Source: Pigmentiphaga sp. (GTDB lineage: Bacteria > Pseudomonadota > Gammaproteobacteria > Burkholderiales > Burkholderiaceae_B). From it: DNA of 64,000 nt. The stretch is taken from contig JALOAI010000024.1 of assembly GCA_023228945.1 (NCBI GenBank), positions 1 through 64,000 on the forward strand. Direction: 5' to 3'. This document shows, in pieces, positions 33,384 to 41,155 of the stretch; position 1 is the first letter of the stretch; each line of letters starts with the position of its first letter. The translations under genes and the position numbers were made by a program. The notes beneath the pieces are model-generated. The model did no database searches. It was not told where the DNA came from and worked only from the letters and a program-made list of their open reading frames with translations.

Positions 33384-34250
33384 TCACTCGACCACGGTGA
33401 GGCCGGCAGGGTCGAGCAGCTCCTGGTCGGGCACGAGGCCGAGCACGTCGACCTCGGCGAGCACCTGGGCCTGCAGCTCGAAGGCCCCCGACGTCGCCGA
33501 GTCTTCGGTGTCGGGGTACGAGACGCCGACCTCCTCGTCGAGGTCGAGCCTCACCATCGAGCGCAGGTACTCGGGCACGATGATCCGCCGGCCCCCCTCG
33601 TCGCGAGCAGGGTCGCCCAGCAGCGCCCGCACGAGCGCGCCGCGGAATCCCGCGCGCTCGTCTTTGTGGGCGAACACCACCCGCACCAGCAGCCGGCACG
33701 TCGCAGTCCCGTAGACCCGCACGACCGTGTTGGGCAGGAACAAATCGCGGGTGTCCTCGTGGTACTCGGAGCCGAGATCGCGCGAGGAGTAGATCGTCGG
33801 CGACGCCTCGGTGATTAGCGCTCGCGTCTGGCCCCTCGCCTCGCTGCCATGGCTCGGCCAGTCGAGCCACACGTGGCTCAACTGGTAGGCGCGCGAACTC
33901 GACTTGAGCGTGCCGCCGTTGACGAGGGCCTCGCGCCCGAGCGTGTACCAGCGCAGCCCGAGCAGCACGCGAGCGAGGGCCAGCTGCGCCGCTGTGTACT
34001 CGTCGATCAGCAGTCCGACGGGTTTCTCGGCGTGGTTGAGGTCGCGCAGCTCGGTCGGGTAGACCGTCGGGTCGGTCGGCAGCTGGGCAACGTAGAGCGT
34101 CCCGTCCGATGCCTGACGGATCTCGGCGCGGTAGGCCTCGTCGTCGGGGATCGCTACCGGTCGCCGGCCATCCTCGAGCGTGATCGAGTCGACGTCAGCC
34201 CGGAGGCTGGTGGGCAGGTACGTGCGGGTCTGTTCTTCGTCGTCGACCAT
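33384..34250 (-). CDS. Tail completion / neck-region structural protein
   Basis: 288 residues, acidic N-terminus, beta-rich later (VVRVYGTATCRLLVRVVFAH). It lies between the HK97-gp10-like gene and the sheath, where tail terminator or completion proteins are encoded. Family not recognised; role from position. Confidence 0.5.
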   Translation of the reverse strand: MVDDEEQTRTYLPTSLRADVDSITLEDGRRPVAIPDDEAYRAEIRQASDGTLYVAQLPTDPTVYPTELRDLNHAEKPVGLLIDEYTAAQLALARVLLGLRWYTLGREALVNGGTLKSSSRAYQLSHVWLDWPSHGSEARGQTRALITEASPTIYSSRDLGSEYHEDTRDLFLPNTVVRVYGTATCRLLVRVVFAHKDERAGFRGALVRALLGDPARDEGGRRIIVPEYLRSMVRLDLDEEVGVSYPDTEDSATSGAFELQAQVLAEVDVLGLVPDQELLDPAGLTVVE

Positions 34251-34253
34251 GGC

Positions 34254-34772
34254 TCACTGCTTCTGCATCGCGCGCTTGATCGCGGCGCGGATCTGTCGCT
34301 TCGCTTCGGCGTCGATCAACGGCATCGATCGCTTGAGCACCCACCGGCCTGCGACGCCGCGGCGGCCGATGTTGCGGGCGATCACGTAGGCGAGCGCTCG
34401 GAGGCCGGCACGGCCCATCCGCGCGTAGCCAGGCGCGATCGCTTGGGGGCCGCCCTTCGACTCGATCCACTCGATGATCGGCTTGAGCGGCGGTCGCTTG
34501 CCGGGACGTCGGCCTCGCTCGACGAACTCGGCGTGCTCGCTGGTGTTGCTGATCACCGCGCCCGATTTGACGGGCAACATTTTCCACGAGCGCAGATAGG
34601 TGCCGCGCGCGTGCGGGCGAGGCCTCGTCGTCAGGCCCGTGCGGACCGCCTGGGTCACGCCGAACCGACCAGCTTTGCGAAGGCCTCGAACGATCTCTCG
34701 CTCGACGGCCTTGCTGAGCCTGCCCATCGCGCTGGGTAGCTGCTTGGGCGACTTGAGGGTGACCGTTGTCAT
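34254..34772 (-). CDS. HK97 gp10-like tail/neck protein
   Basis: 172 residues from the ATG at 34772. VEREIVRGLRKAGRFGVTQA, then HARGTYLRSWKMLPVKSGA and NTSEHAEFVERGRRPGKRPP follow the gp10-like family of head-tail connector or tail completion proteins. A longer frame to 34910 would run through a strong hairpin and is not used. Confidence 0.65.
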   Translation of the reverse strand: MTTVTLKSPKQLPSAMGRLSKAVEREIVRGLRKAGRFGVTQAVRTGLTTRPRPHARGTYLRSWKMLPVKSGAVISNTSEHAEFVERGRRPGKRPPLKPIIEWIESKGGPQAIAPGYARMGRAGLRALAYVIARNIGRRGVAGRWVLKRSMPLIDAEAKRQIRAAIKRAMQKQ

Positions 34773-34777
34773 GGCAC

Positions 34778-34799
34778 CCACCGAGTCTACTCGGTGGGG
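34778..34799 (-). other. Leader hairpin before the gp10-like gene
   Basis: A 9-bp perfect stem (CCCACCGAG / CTCGGTGGG, loop TCTA) ends six bases before the start codon on the minus strand. The GGTGGG in its 3' arm is the only ribosome-site-like sequence, so the fold could hide it. The rest of the gap to 34928 holds nothing I can support. Confidence 0.45.
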
Positions 34800-34928
34800 A
34801 CCGTGTCCGGCACGAACGCAAGCGCCTCGGCGCATGCTGTGACCACGCCGTTGCTGCGATGCTGAACTCGCCTTGGCGAGGCACTCCCACACACCGGGGT
34901 TGCCGTGCACCTGAATGTCGGGCGTGGG

Positions 34929-35342
34929 TCAGGTATTCAGGCGGGTGCTCGGCGCAAGCATCTCGGTGATGATGTCGCCAGCAGTGCGGCCAGTGAGCCC
35001 TGCGATCCTGTCGATGATGCTCGGCACCGGGGCTCCTGCATTGACGACGGCGAGCGCCCTCCACCAGTCGCCGTCGTTTTCCTCGACGAATCCGTTCGAG
35101 CGGAGCCACTCCTCGATGAGGGGCCGCGTCACGTTCCACATCTGCCGCATGCGGACGATCTCGATGTGCCACCGAAGTCCGTCGGACGCGTGCTCTTTCT
35201 TGCACTCGGCCAGCCTGTTCTCCAGAGCTTCTCGATCGGCCAGCGCCTGGGCGAGTTCGGCTTTCAGCCTGGCAACCTCGTCGGCGTGGCCTGCTGCTGA
35301 GACCTCGGCAAGCGCCCTGTTAGCGTGCTCGGTCGGCGTCAC
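34929..35342 (-). CDS. Coiled-coil protein of unknown function
   Basis: 137 residues from a GTG at 35342 that overlaps the upstream stop (GTGA). Residues about 15-50 form a clear heptad helix (ADEVARLKAELAQALADREA). Function unknown. Confidence 0.6.
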   Translation of the reverse strand: MTPTEHANRALAEVSAAGHADEVARLKAELAQALADREALENRLAECKKEHASDGLRWHIEIVRMRQMWNVTRPLIEEWLRSNGFVEENDGDWWRALAVVNAGAPVPSIIDRIAGLTGRTAGDIITEMLAPSTRLNT

Positions 35343-35515
35343 AGCTCGAGGTAAGCCGAGGGGTGTTCGTTGTTCTCGTGCACTCGCTCGACCGCAGGCG
35401 GGTGCGACCAAGCCCCGGGAGCAGCAGACCTGGCGAGTGGGTGCTGAGCGAGCTTGGCTGCGTCGAGGCAGGCCGCCTCAATGTTGGTTCCTCCGAAAAT
35501 CACGATCTTGAGCAT
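35339..35515 (-). CDS. Small protein of unknown function
   Basis: 58 residues from MLKIVIFGGTNIEAACLDAA. The longer frame to 35617 is rejected because it runs through a rho-independent terminator at 35551-35588. The N-terminus reads like the first strand and helix of a nucleotide-binding fold but is too short to be one. Confidence 0.5.
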   Translation of the reverse strand: MLKIVIFGGTNIEAACLDAAKLAQHPLARSAAPGAWSHPPAVERVHENNEHPSAYLEL

Positions 35516-35550
35516 GGCGACCCCAACATAGCGCTCGACGAGGTCATTCC

Positions 35551-35588
35551 AAAAAGAACGGCCGGCACGATGAGCGGCGTGCCGGCCG
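35551..35588 (-). terminator. Rho-independent terminator (minus strand)
   Basis: On the minus strand CGGCCGGCAC, a 10-base loop, GTGCCGGCCG, then TTCTTTTT. A 10-bp perfect stem with a T-run makes it the clearest terminator in the window; it ends the 38.6-35.7 kb structural run. Confidence 0.9.
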
Positions 35589-35636
35589 TAGCCGTCGATC
35601 TCGTGCGGCACCATCACCGCTCACCCAAGATAATCT

Positions 35637-35652
35637 GCAACGCCGCAGTTGC
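35637..35652. promoter_or_regulatory. Dyad operator-like site GCAAC-N6-GTTGC (perfect)
   Basis: GCAAC GCCGCA GTTGC lies between the end of gene 35659 and the terminator, so it is not placed as a promoter operator for any gene I accept. A stoperator-like position. Confidence 0.65.
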
Positions 35653-35658
35653 AACCGG

Positions 35659-36327
35659 TCAGGTCAAGATCCTCGGCGCGTCGATCTCTTGCGGCACCGA
35701 GAGGTCGGCACCACCCTGCCCTCGCGCTTGCCGTTGGTCGCGGAGGCTGATCCGCCACTGGAAGTTCTCGGCGTCGTAGTGCGGCGCTGCTGCGAGCACG
35801 AGCCGGTAGCGGCGCGGCTCGGCGTCACCTGGGCATCGAGCGTGCTGCTGGATCTCATAGAAGAACTCGCGCTCGCTCGTGTCCTGCGACCACTGGATCC
35901 CTCGCAGGTTGCCGCGCAGCGTCTCCTCGTCGACCTGCGAGGGGCTAACCTTGCGCAGCCTGACCCGACCAGCCGGCGTCAGTCCGTCGGGGTCCAGCTC
36001 GAGGTCAAGGTTGTCGAGGCCGAGCACCTCGACGGGATAGAGTTCGAGGCTGGTGACCTCGCGCCAATCGTAGTCGGCCGTCGTGCGCTCCTGCCAGACC
36101 AGGCGGACCCTGTACGGTCGCAGGCCCAGGCGGTGAGCTCCGAGCCGCTGCGCTCGATCGATCGCCGACTGGATCCGAGTAGCGATCGAGCACGACAGCT
36201 CGCCCGGTCCGAGCGGTTGGTTCCCGGGCAGCTGCGGGCCCGGACCGTAGCCGCTCGGGTTGCAGCCGCCCGCGGTCGGCTCTGTGCCCGAGCAGGCGCC
36301 ACCTGGGTTGGGCTTGGTGCCAGCCAT
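35659..36327 (-). CDS. Structural-region protein of unknown function
   Basis: 222 residues. Gly/Pro/Asn-rich N-terminus (PTAGGCNPSGYGPGPQLPGN), then a beta-rich body (YRVRLVWQERTTADYDWREV). Start ATG at 36327. It is the last gene before the terminator. No family recognised. Confidence 0.6.
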   Translation of the reverse strand: MAGTKPNPGGACSGTEPTAGGCNPSGYGPGPQLPGNQPLGPGELSCSIATRIQSAIDRAQRLGAHRLGLRPYRVRLVWQERTTADYDWREVTSLELYPVEVLGLDNLDLELDPDGLTPAGRVRLRKVSPSQVDEETLRGNLRGIQWSQDTSEREFFYEIQQHARCPGDAEPRRYRLVLAAAPHYDAENFQWRISLRDQRQARGQGGADLSVPQEIDAPRILT

Positions 36328-36337
36328 CGGCTGCAGT

Positions 36338-36742
36338 CTAGCAACCGGTGGGCTCGACCACGCCGCCGCTACCGAGGTTGTTGGCCACGCTCGTGGGGTT
36401 CGGGTAGCTGCCGAGAATGTCCCCCAGCTTCGCCTGCCACTGCTGGTACTGCACGTCGAGCTCGGCGAACGCAGCACTGCCGCGGAATTTCACGTTGCCC
36501 GCTGACTCGAACTCCAGCGACTCGCGAAACTTGGACCGCTGCTGCTCGATGCAGTCGAGCTCGTGGATGCACTGCCGCACGAACGGCTCGGCGTTCCGGT
36601 CGACGTTGTCGAAGTGCAGCTCGAGCGGCCGCTGAAACGTGTTGCCCTGCGGGACGCCGAAGCCCAGCGCGAACGTGTCGTTCACGTTGGTGTAGCCCAG
36701 GTGGTAGCGGATGCGGGCCTTCTCGGCGTCGGTCAGGGCCAT
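36338..36742 (-). CDS. Structural-region protein of unknown function
   Basis: 134 residues beginning MALTDAEKARIRYHLGYTNV, a pattern shared by small phage head-tail region proteins. Helical middle (CIHELDCIEQQRSKFRESLE). The following gene starts ten bases on. No firm family. Confidence 0.6.
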   Translation of the reverse strand: MALTDAEKARIRYHLGYTNVNDTFALGFGVPQGNTFQRPLELHFDNVDRNAEPFVRQCIHELDCIEQQRSKFRESLEFESAGNVKFRGSAAFAELDVQYQQWQAKLGDILGSYPNPTSVANNLGSGGVVEPTGC

Positions 36743-36752
36743 GGCGAGGAGC

Positions 36753-37136
36753 CTACTTCGGGCACACGGCCAGCTGCACGCCCGCGCGCGCGAGCGTCAG
36801 AACCTCGTGCGTGGTCGAGTCGATCACCTGATCCTTGATGACCCGGGCACTGCCAGCCTGCGCATGCGCGAGCACGACAAAGGCGGCGCGCGGGTTGTCC
36901 TCGAGGACGGCGGCGATCTCCTCGACGGCCAGCGGCGTCGGACCGGAGGGCGCAGCTGCAGCCCTGAGCGCCGAGATTGCTCGGGCGAGCTCCTCACGGA
37001 TGATCTGCCGGCACCCGTCGAGCAGCTCGGCCTTGAGCTCGATCAACTCGATGCCGGCCGGGTCCTCGACGGTGATGTCGTCCGGCGCTGCTGTTGCGGC
37101 GGACTTCTTGCGCTTGTCGGTCTTGTCGTTGCTCAT
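36753..37136 (-). CDS. Small charged protein of unknown function
   Basis: 127 residues. Lys-rich N-terminus, long amphipathic helix (GIELIELKAELLDGCRQIIR). No family recognised. Confidence 0.6.
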   Translation of the reverse strand: MSNDKTDKRKKSAATAAPDDITVEDPAGIELIELKAELLDGCRQIIREELARAISALRAAAAPSGPTPLAVEEIAAVLEDNPRAAFVVLAHAQAGSARVIKDQVIDSTTHEVLTLARAGVQLAVCPK

Positions 37137-37188
37137 GGCGATGCGTTGGTCGGGGAAGTGGGCGGCCGCATGTGCAGCCGCCCGGCGG

Positions 37189-37386
37189 TCACTTGAGCGG
37201 CCCGAGCTTGAGGCTGCTGAGGCCGTTGGGGCCGGTGCGTGAGACGGTCGTGTTCTGATCGATCACGCCCGGCGTCGAGGGCTGGGATTGCAGGCCCGGT
37301 GGGGTCAGCTCTCCCATGGACTGAGGTGCGCGTCCAAACGCGTTGGCGGGGATGTTCGAGCCTTGTGGCGATCGCATGTTCGGCAT
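37189..37386 (-). CDS. Small low-complexity protein
   Basis: 65 residues, Pro/Gln/Ser/Asn-rich and probably unstructured. Found in the same minus-strand run as 36753 and 37426. Function unknown. Confidence 0.5.
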   Translation of the reverse strand: MPNMRSPQGSNIPANAFGRAPQSMGELTPPGLQSQPSTPGVIDQNTTVSRTGPNGLSSLKLGPLK

Positions 37387-37425
37387 TCGAGAGGTACCTC
37401 CTGCCGCGATCGTAGCACGGACGAG

Positions 37426-37752
37426 TCAGTCTTCGCCGTCGTGGCAGGTGGCCTTGCCCGCCTCGTTCGTCGTGAAGTTGTCGCACCACCCGAAATCGTG
37501 GCCGGCTGGGCACGACCCGAGCGCCTCGACGCACACGCCAGTCGAGGGGCTGCAGCACAGCCAACCCGAGTCGCCGTCGGGGCAAGGTGGCGTTCCCGGT
37601 TGCCCGCAGGGCTCGCAGTATTTCGGCCGCGGGATATCGCAGATGTTGCCTGGCATCGCTGCGGCAGGTTCGACCGTGAGCATGTAGCCGGACCCAAGAC
37701 CCACGACGAGGCCGGCGAACGAAGCGATGAGGATGATCGTTTTACTGGTCAC
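37426..37752 (-). CDS. Secreted or membrane-anchored Cys-rich protein
   Basis: 108 residues. N-terminal hydrophobic segment (TIILIASFAGLVVGLGSGY) then about 80 residues with ten or more Cys, suggesting a disulphide-rich periplasmic domain. ATG overlaps the upstream stop (ATGA). A role in the infected-cell envelope is inference. Confidence 0.6.
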   Translation of the reverse strand: MTSKTIILIASFAGLVVGLGSGYMLTVEPAAAMPGNICDIPRPKYCEPCGQPGTPPCPDGDSGWLCCSPSTGVCVEALGSCPAGHDFGWCDNFTTNEAGKATCHDGED

Positions 37753-38561
37753 TGGTTCTGACTCCTGATCTGGCTCTGATCTTCGGCTTCCGCCTCAGCA
37801 ATTCGCAAGATGGGCGGGACTGTCGGGATCGGGATCCCGCGATCCTTGAGCAAACGTCGATTACATTCCAGCAAGAAGACCACGAGCGCAGTCTGCCGCT
37901 CCTCGAGTTTCCGCACCCGACGCTCGTGGTCATCGATCAGCTCGTACTTGCTCTCGATCTCGCTGAGCCGGGCCTTGAGCTCGAACTGCCGATTCTCCGC
38001 CTCGATCACCCGGGCCTCGACAGCGGCGATTCGCTCACGCTGGGTCGCTTCGGACGTCGTCAGTCGATCGGCGAAGCGGAAGGCGAGAACGGCCCCGACC
38101 ATGATGGCGGCGACGAGCAGCACCGCGGTCGTGACCGAGAGGAGCAGCACTCCGATCGGCGACGTCCCGCTCTCTGGCTGCCGGGCTGCCGGCGGCGCGA
38201 GCTCGATGCGATCGGTTGGGTCGGGCCGGTCGAACTCCGACCGGATCTTGGCCATGGCGAGCTCGACCTGCTTGTTGAGCTCGTCGGAGATCATCGACTT
38301 GATCGGGCCCTCAATCCCAAACCCCACCCGCCGCCGCAGCGCTTCGTCGACAACATCCACGACCGCGCTGCTCATCCGACGCGAGTCCTCGTGATCGCGT
38401 CGACGTACTCGACGTCGGCGCTCGGTCTGCTCAAACCCGTCACCGCTGTCGTCAGCTCGGTCGGGGTCGGGCGTCTCTCCGGGCACAGGTTCGAGGCGCA
38501 TCTTGGCCGTCTTGGAGTCCCGCACCTCCCGAGGTACTGCGCGATCAATCGGCGTAGCCAC
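37749..38561 (-). CDS. Membrane protein with C-terminal coiled coil
   Basis: 270 residues. Charged N-terminal half, one transmembrane segment at about residues 137-165 (VLLLSVTTAVLLVAAIMVGA), then a coiled coil (ERIAAVEARVIEAENRQFEL). Layout resembles an inner-membrane spanin, though the long N-terminal part is unusual. Coupled to the Cys-rich gene downstream, which could be its partner. Confidence 0.55.
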   Translation of the reverse strand: MATPIDRAVPREVRDSKTAKMRLEPVPGETPDPDRADDSGDGFEQTERRRRVRRRDHEDSRRMSSAVVDVVDEALRRRVGFGIEGPIKSMISDELNKQVELAMAKIRSEFDRPDPTDRIELAPPAARQPESGTSPIGVLLLSVTTAVLLVAAIMVGAVLAFRFADRLTTSEATQRERIAAVEARVIEAENRQFELKARLSEIESKYELIDDHERRVRKLEERQTALVVFLLECNRRLLKDRGIPIPTVPPILRIAEAEAEDQSQIRSQNQ

Positions 38562-38651
38562 CTCGCCAGGTTAGTCGACTGGTGGGGTTATGGTCACGGA
38601 CCTGCTAGACTGGGCGGCGACCACAACCCGTCCAGGGTCGCGGGCGATTCA

Positions 38652-38690
38652 CCTGCCCGGGTCTCGGCAATGGTGTCGAGCCCGGGCAGG
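38652..38690. terminator. Strong hairpin after gene 38698
   Basis: A 10-bp perfect stem (CCTGCCCGGG / CCCGGGCAGG) plus four inner pairs lies seven bases past the stop of the minus-strand gene 38698. A short T-run (CTCTTT) is found only on the plus-strand side, so direction is unclear. Confidence 0.55.
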
Positions 38691-38697
38691 CTCTTTG

Positions 38698-38961
38698 TCA
38701 CACATGCTCTCGGCGCCAGCGAGAGAGCTGTTTGGCAACTGACGTACGAGTGCGGCCGAGTACCTTGGCCGCTTCCTCGTGGGTCTTGCCCTCGACGTAG
38801 ACGAGGCGCCGCAGCGTCGCCATCTCCTCGGCGGTCCAGCGTCCGTTTGCCGGCCGCTTCCTCGCTCGACGCTGCGCTGCGGCGACCTCCCGCAGCTGGC
38901 GAATGGTCACGTCCAGCTGCGAACGCTGGCGCTCAAGGTCACGGATGATGCTCTCGATCAT
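38698..38961 (-). CDS. Myb/SANT-like DNA-binding protein
   Basis: 87 residues. N-terminal helix (DLERQRSQLDVTIRQLREV) then RWTAEEMATLRRLVYVEGKT and AAKVLGRTRTSVAKQLSRWR, a helix-turn-helix of the Myb/SANT kind. Probably a small regulator. Start overlaps the upstream stop (ATGA). Confidence 0.65.
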   Translation of the reverse strand: MIESIIRDLERQRSQLDVTIRQLREVAAAQRRARKRPANGRWTAEEMATLRRLVYVEGKTHEEAAKVLGRTRTSVAKQLSRWRREHV

Positions 38962-39278
38962 TTGCTTGTCTCCTCGAGCCATCGTCGGCACTCGGCGATC
39001 GACCACCACGCTGCCCACACGCCATGCCAGCGACCGCTGCTGACGAGCTCGACCGGCTTTCCGGGCATGCTCAGCGGGCCCTTGTTGCCGGGCAGCAGGT
39101 GGATCGGTTGCCCGTGCGGCGCAGGCTCTCGACGCCGCACTTGGATCTGGACCAGCGCCATCGGGCAGCTGTCGACCAGCGCCTCGATGTGGCCGCGCGT
39201 GGCGGTGCCCTCAAGCAGGGCGTCGAGCACCGACTGGAACGCGCGCAGCCGCAGGGACAATTCGAGCTGCTGGCTCAT
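38958..39278 (-). CDS. Small protein of unknown function
   Basis: 106 residues, helical N-terminus, Trp-rich C-terminus (GRWHGVWAAWWSIAECRRWL). Coupled to the DNA-binding gene. No family recognised. Confidence 0.6.
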   Translation of the reverse strand: MSQQLELSLRLRAFQSVLDALLEGTATRGHIEALVDSCPMALVQIQVRRREPAPHGQPIHLLPGNKGPLSMPGKPVELVSSGRWHGVWAAWWSIAECRRWLEETSK

Positions 39279-39308
39279 GCGAACAGGTCTCCCTGGGTCG
39301 GTCCCTCA

Positions 39309-39680
39309 TCAGGTCTGCTCGTCGACCGCCGCGGGCCCAACAGGCAGCGTCTCGTCCAGGTCGAGCGCGGATTTGAGCCGCCATACCTGAGCGTACTGCT
39401 CGACGTAGCCGGCCCCCACCATTCGGTCGATGGGCTCAGCGATGCCGTCTTTGATCAGCGCCTGGAACACCTCGGGCGCAAACTCCCTGGTCTCGTTGCG
39501 GACGAAAAACTCTCCTTCGCCGAGGCGCTCCTCCGGCAGGTTGACGGTGATGTCGCATTCGACCTCGCCCTGCGAGGTCCAGGCGCGGATCATCGCGCGA
39601 TGGCCATGCCTGTAGCTGTGCACGCGCAGCTCGTGCCCGCTGGACAGAACCTTCCCATTGATGGACGCGAAATTGCTCAT
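39309..39680 (-). CDS. Small protein of unknown function
   Basis: 123 residues from the ATG at 39680. Beta-rich first half (INGKVLSSGHELRVHSYRHG), helical second half. An operator-like dyad lies 40 bases upstream. No family recognised. Confidence 0.6.
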   Translation of the reverse strand: MSNFASINGKVLSSGHELRVHSYRHGHRAMIRAWTSQGEVECDITVNLPEERLGEGEFFVRNETREFAPEVFQALIKDGIAEPIDRMVGAGYVEQYAQVWRLKSALDLDETLPVGPAAVDEQT

Positions 39681-39720
39681 GCGTGCGCCAACCTGGCGCT
39701 GGCCGACGTATTCCGACAAT

Positions 39721-39736
39721 GCAACTGTTCGGTTGC
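39721..39736. promoter_or_regulatory. Dyad operator-like site GCAAC-N6-GTTGC (perfect), divergent region
   Basis: GCAAC TGTTCG GTTGC between the minus-strand structural arm (start 39680) and the plus-strand early arm (start 39817). GGAATATGG 15-17 bases to its right could be a -10 for the plus strand. This is the main left/right switch point of the window. Confidence 0.75.
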
Positions 39737-39816
39737 GTGATAGGGTGGCGCGGAATATGGGCGGCGGCGTGCGGTTGGGCGAGTCGATGAAAAACCCGCA
39801 ATGAGACGGTCGATTC

Positions 39817-39972
39817 ATGACGATAGCCGAAGCCATAGTGCCGGACTCGCCCGACATGAACGCGCTGTGGACCCTCCGGCTCGGTCATCCCATGCCCGAG
39901 ATCCGCGAGACCGACAGCGACGCGTACGTCAGGCTCGCGGCCCAAATCGCGCGAAAGGTGGGTGACCGATGA
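39817..39972 (+). CDS. Very small protein, first gene of the early arm
   Basis: 51 residues (MTIAEAIVPDSPDMNALWTL...). Stop overlaps the next ATG (ATGA). The start resembles the MTLAEAI of the gene at 19998. Function unknown. Confidence 0.55.
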   Translation: MTIAEAIVPDSPDMNALWTLRLGHPMPEIRETDSDAYVRLAAQIARKVGDR

Positions 39973-40316
39973 CACCCAAGATCATCGCCCGAGTGGATTC
40001 GTGGTTGTTCAGCCGAAGGGCGTGGCTGCTCTCCACCGAGTACCGTGATTGGCTGCACCACGAGTGGCGCTTGGCCGTCGACCGGTTCAACTCCAACGAG
40101 CGGGCCGGCGCTCGCGAGGCTGTGGCCGCGTGCTTGGCCGGGTGCCTGCTCTCTCTCGTGATGGAGGCGTGGGGCGCAGAGGCATGGTTCCAGCCAAGCC
40201 CGTCGCGCAACGCGAAGATCGAGGGGTGGATGGTGGTCGTCTTCGGGCGCGGCATTGTCGGCCGCGGCGCCACGTTGGCCGAGGCCATCGTCGCTGCGCT
40301 GGAGGCTGCATCGTGA
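39969..40316 (+). CDS. Small protein of unknown function
   Basis: 115 residues, helical, with Trp-rich N-terminus and a hydrophobic middle (AVAACLAGCLLSLVMEAWG). Coupled to both neighbours by ATGA and GTGA overlaps. Confidence 0.6.
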   Translation: MTPKIIARVDSWLFSRRAWLLSTEYRDWLHHEWRLAVDRFNSNERAGAREAVAACLAGCLLSLVMEAWGAEAWFQPSPSRNAKIEGWMVVVFGRGIVGRGATLAEAIVAALEAAS

Positions 40317-40978
40317 GCTGGACGGTTGAAGATGCGGCCGTGCAAATCGATCACGGCCTGCAGACGCGCGGCCGTGTGGGGCTCGCTGGCGTCGTCGTGG
40401 AGCTGGACGAATCGACGGCCACCCTCGAAATCCTTGGGTTCGGCCGCGCGGTGCGGTTGTTCCGAGCCGCGGCGCTGCTGATCGGTTGGTCGATCGGCGA
40501 TGGCGACGGCGATGGCTACGGAGACGGCTCCGGCTACGGCGACGGCGATGGCTACGGCTACGGCGGCGGCAACGGCAACGGCTACGGCGGCGGCTACGGC
40601 AACGGCGACGGCAACGGCGACGGCAACGGCGACAGCAACGGCTCCATTTACATCATCGAGAAAGGCGCACCGATGCAATTCGACAAATCACAGCCACGAC
40701 TCGTTCGACATCACTACGCTGGGGTCTACCTCGGCTATCTCCAAGGTCCCGGAGAGATACCGGGGACGTTTCGATACGTCGCACGCCACATTTGGCGCTG
40801 GGAGCGACGGCTCGGAACGACGGCCATCGCTCACGCTGGTCCGGGAGACGGCTCGAGCGTGGGGCCGTGGGTCACGATCGATCTGCCAGTCGGAGAGAAT
40901 CTCGTGGCCTCGATTATCGCGACCCCCGAAGCGATGGCCAAGCTCGACACGATGCCGGTGGCGATGGAGGCCGCGTGA
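40313..40978 (+). CDS. Gly-Xaa repeat protein
   Basis: 221 residues from a GTG overlapping the upstream stop. Residues about 1-60 fold as a small beta domain. About 62-112 are nearly pure Gly-Asp, Gly-Tyr and Gly-Asn dipeptides (GDGDGYGDGSGYGDGDG). The remainder starts MQFDKSQPRLVRHHYAGVYL with its own good ribosome site (GAAAGG before 40673), so the last 102 residues may also be made alone. Repeats of this type occur in proteobacterial phage proteins of unknown role. Confidence 0.6.
   Translation: MSWTVEDAAVQIDHGLQTRGRVGLAGVVVELDESTATLEILGFGRAVRLFRAAALLIGWSIGDGDGDGYGDGSGYGDGDGYGYGGGNGNGYGGGYGNGDGNGDGNGDSNGSIYIIEKGAPMQFDKSQPRLVRHHYAGVYLGYLQGPGEIPGTFRYVARHIWRWERRLGTTAIAHAGPGDGSSVGPWVTIDLPVGENLVASIIATPEAMAKLDTMPVAMEAA
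40496..40646 (+). repeat. Low-complexity 6-bp GGC-NAC repeat
   Basis: About 25 units of GGC followed by GAC, GAT, TAC, AAC or GGC, encoding the Gly-Xaa segment. Prone to slippage, so unit number may vary between relatives. Confidence 0.7.
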
Positions 40979-41044
40979 GCGGTCCTGTGCGGCCGGAAGC
41001 AGGCCGGGACAACGTCGTCTGGGCGCCGAGCGAGGCCAGTCTCG

Positions 41045-41155
41045 GTGCTCGATTGGGAGATCCCAGGATGCGACGACTGCGACGCGGCCGACGACGTCGG
41101 GCTGCTCGACGGCATCCCCGTGGCCATATGCAGGCACTGCCGAGGTGAAGCATGA
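41045..41155 (+). CDS. Very small zinc-type protein
   Basis: 36 residues from a GTG (MLDWEIPGCDDCDAADDVGL, ending ICRHCRGEA). Two CxxC pairs frame DDVGLLDGIPVA, the segment shared with the gene at 19998. The stop overlaps the helicase ATG (ATGA). No ATG or GTG further upstream in frame. Confidence 0.5.
   Translation: MLDWEIPGCDDCDAADDVGLLDGIPVAICRHCRGEA

Noticed and set aside
35516..35617. N-terminal extension of the 35339 gene
   Set aside because: It would be encoded across a clear rho-independent terminator.
38600..38700. Possible small RNA with TAGACT as -10 and the 38652 hairpin as end
   Set aside because: No -35 at a normal distance and the hairpin is explained as the end of gene 38698.
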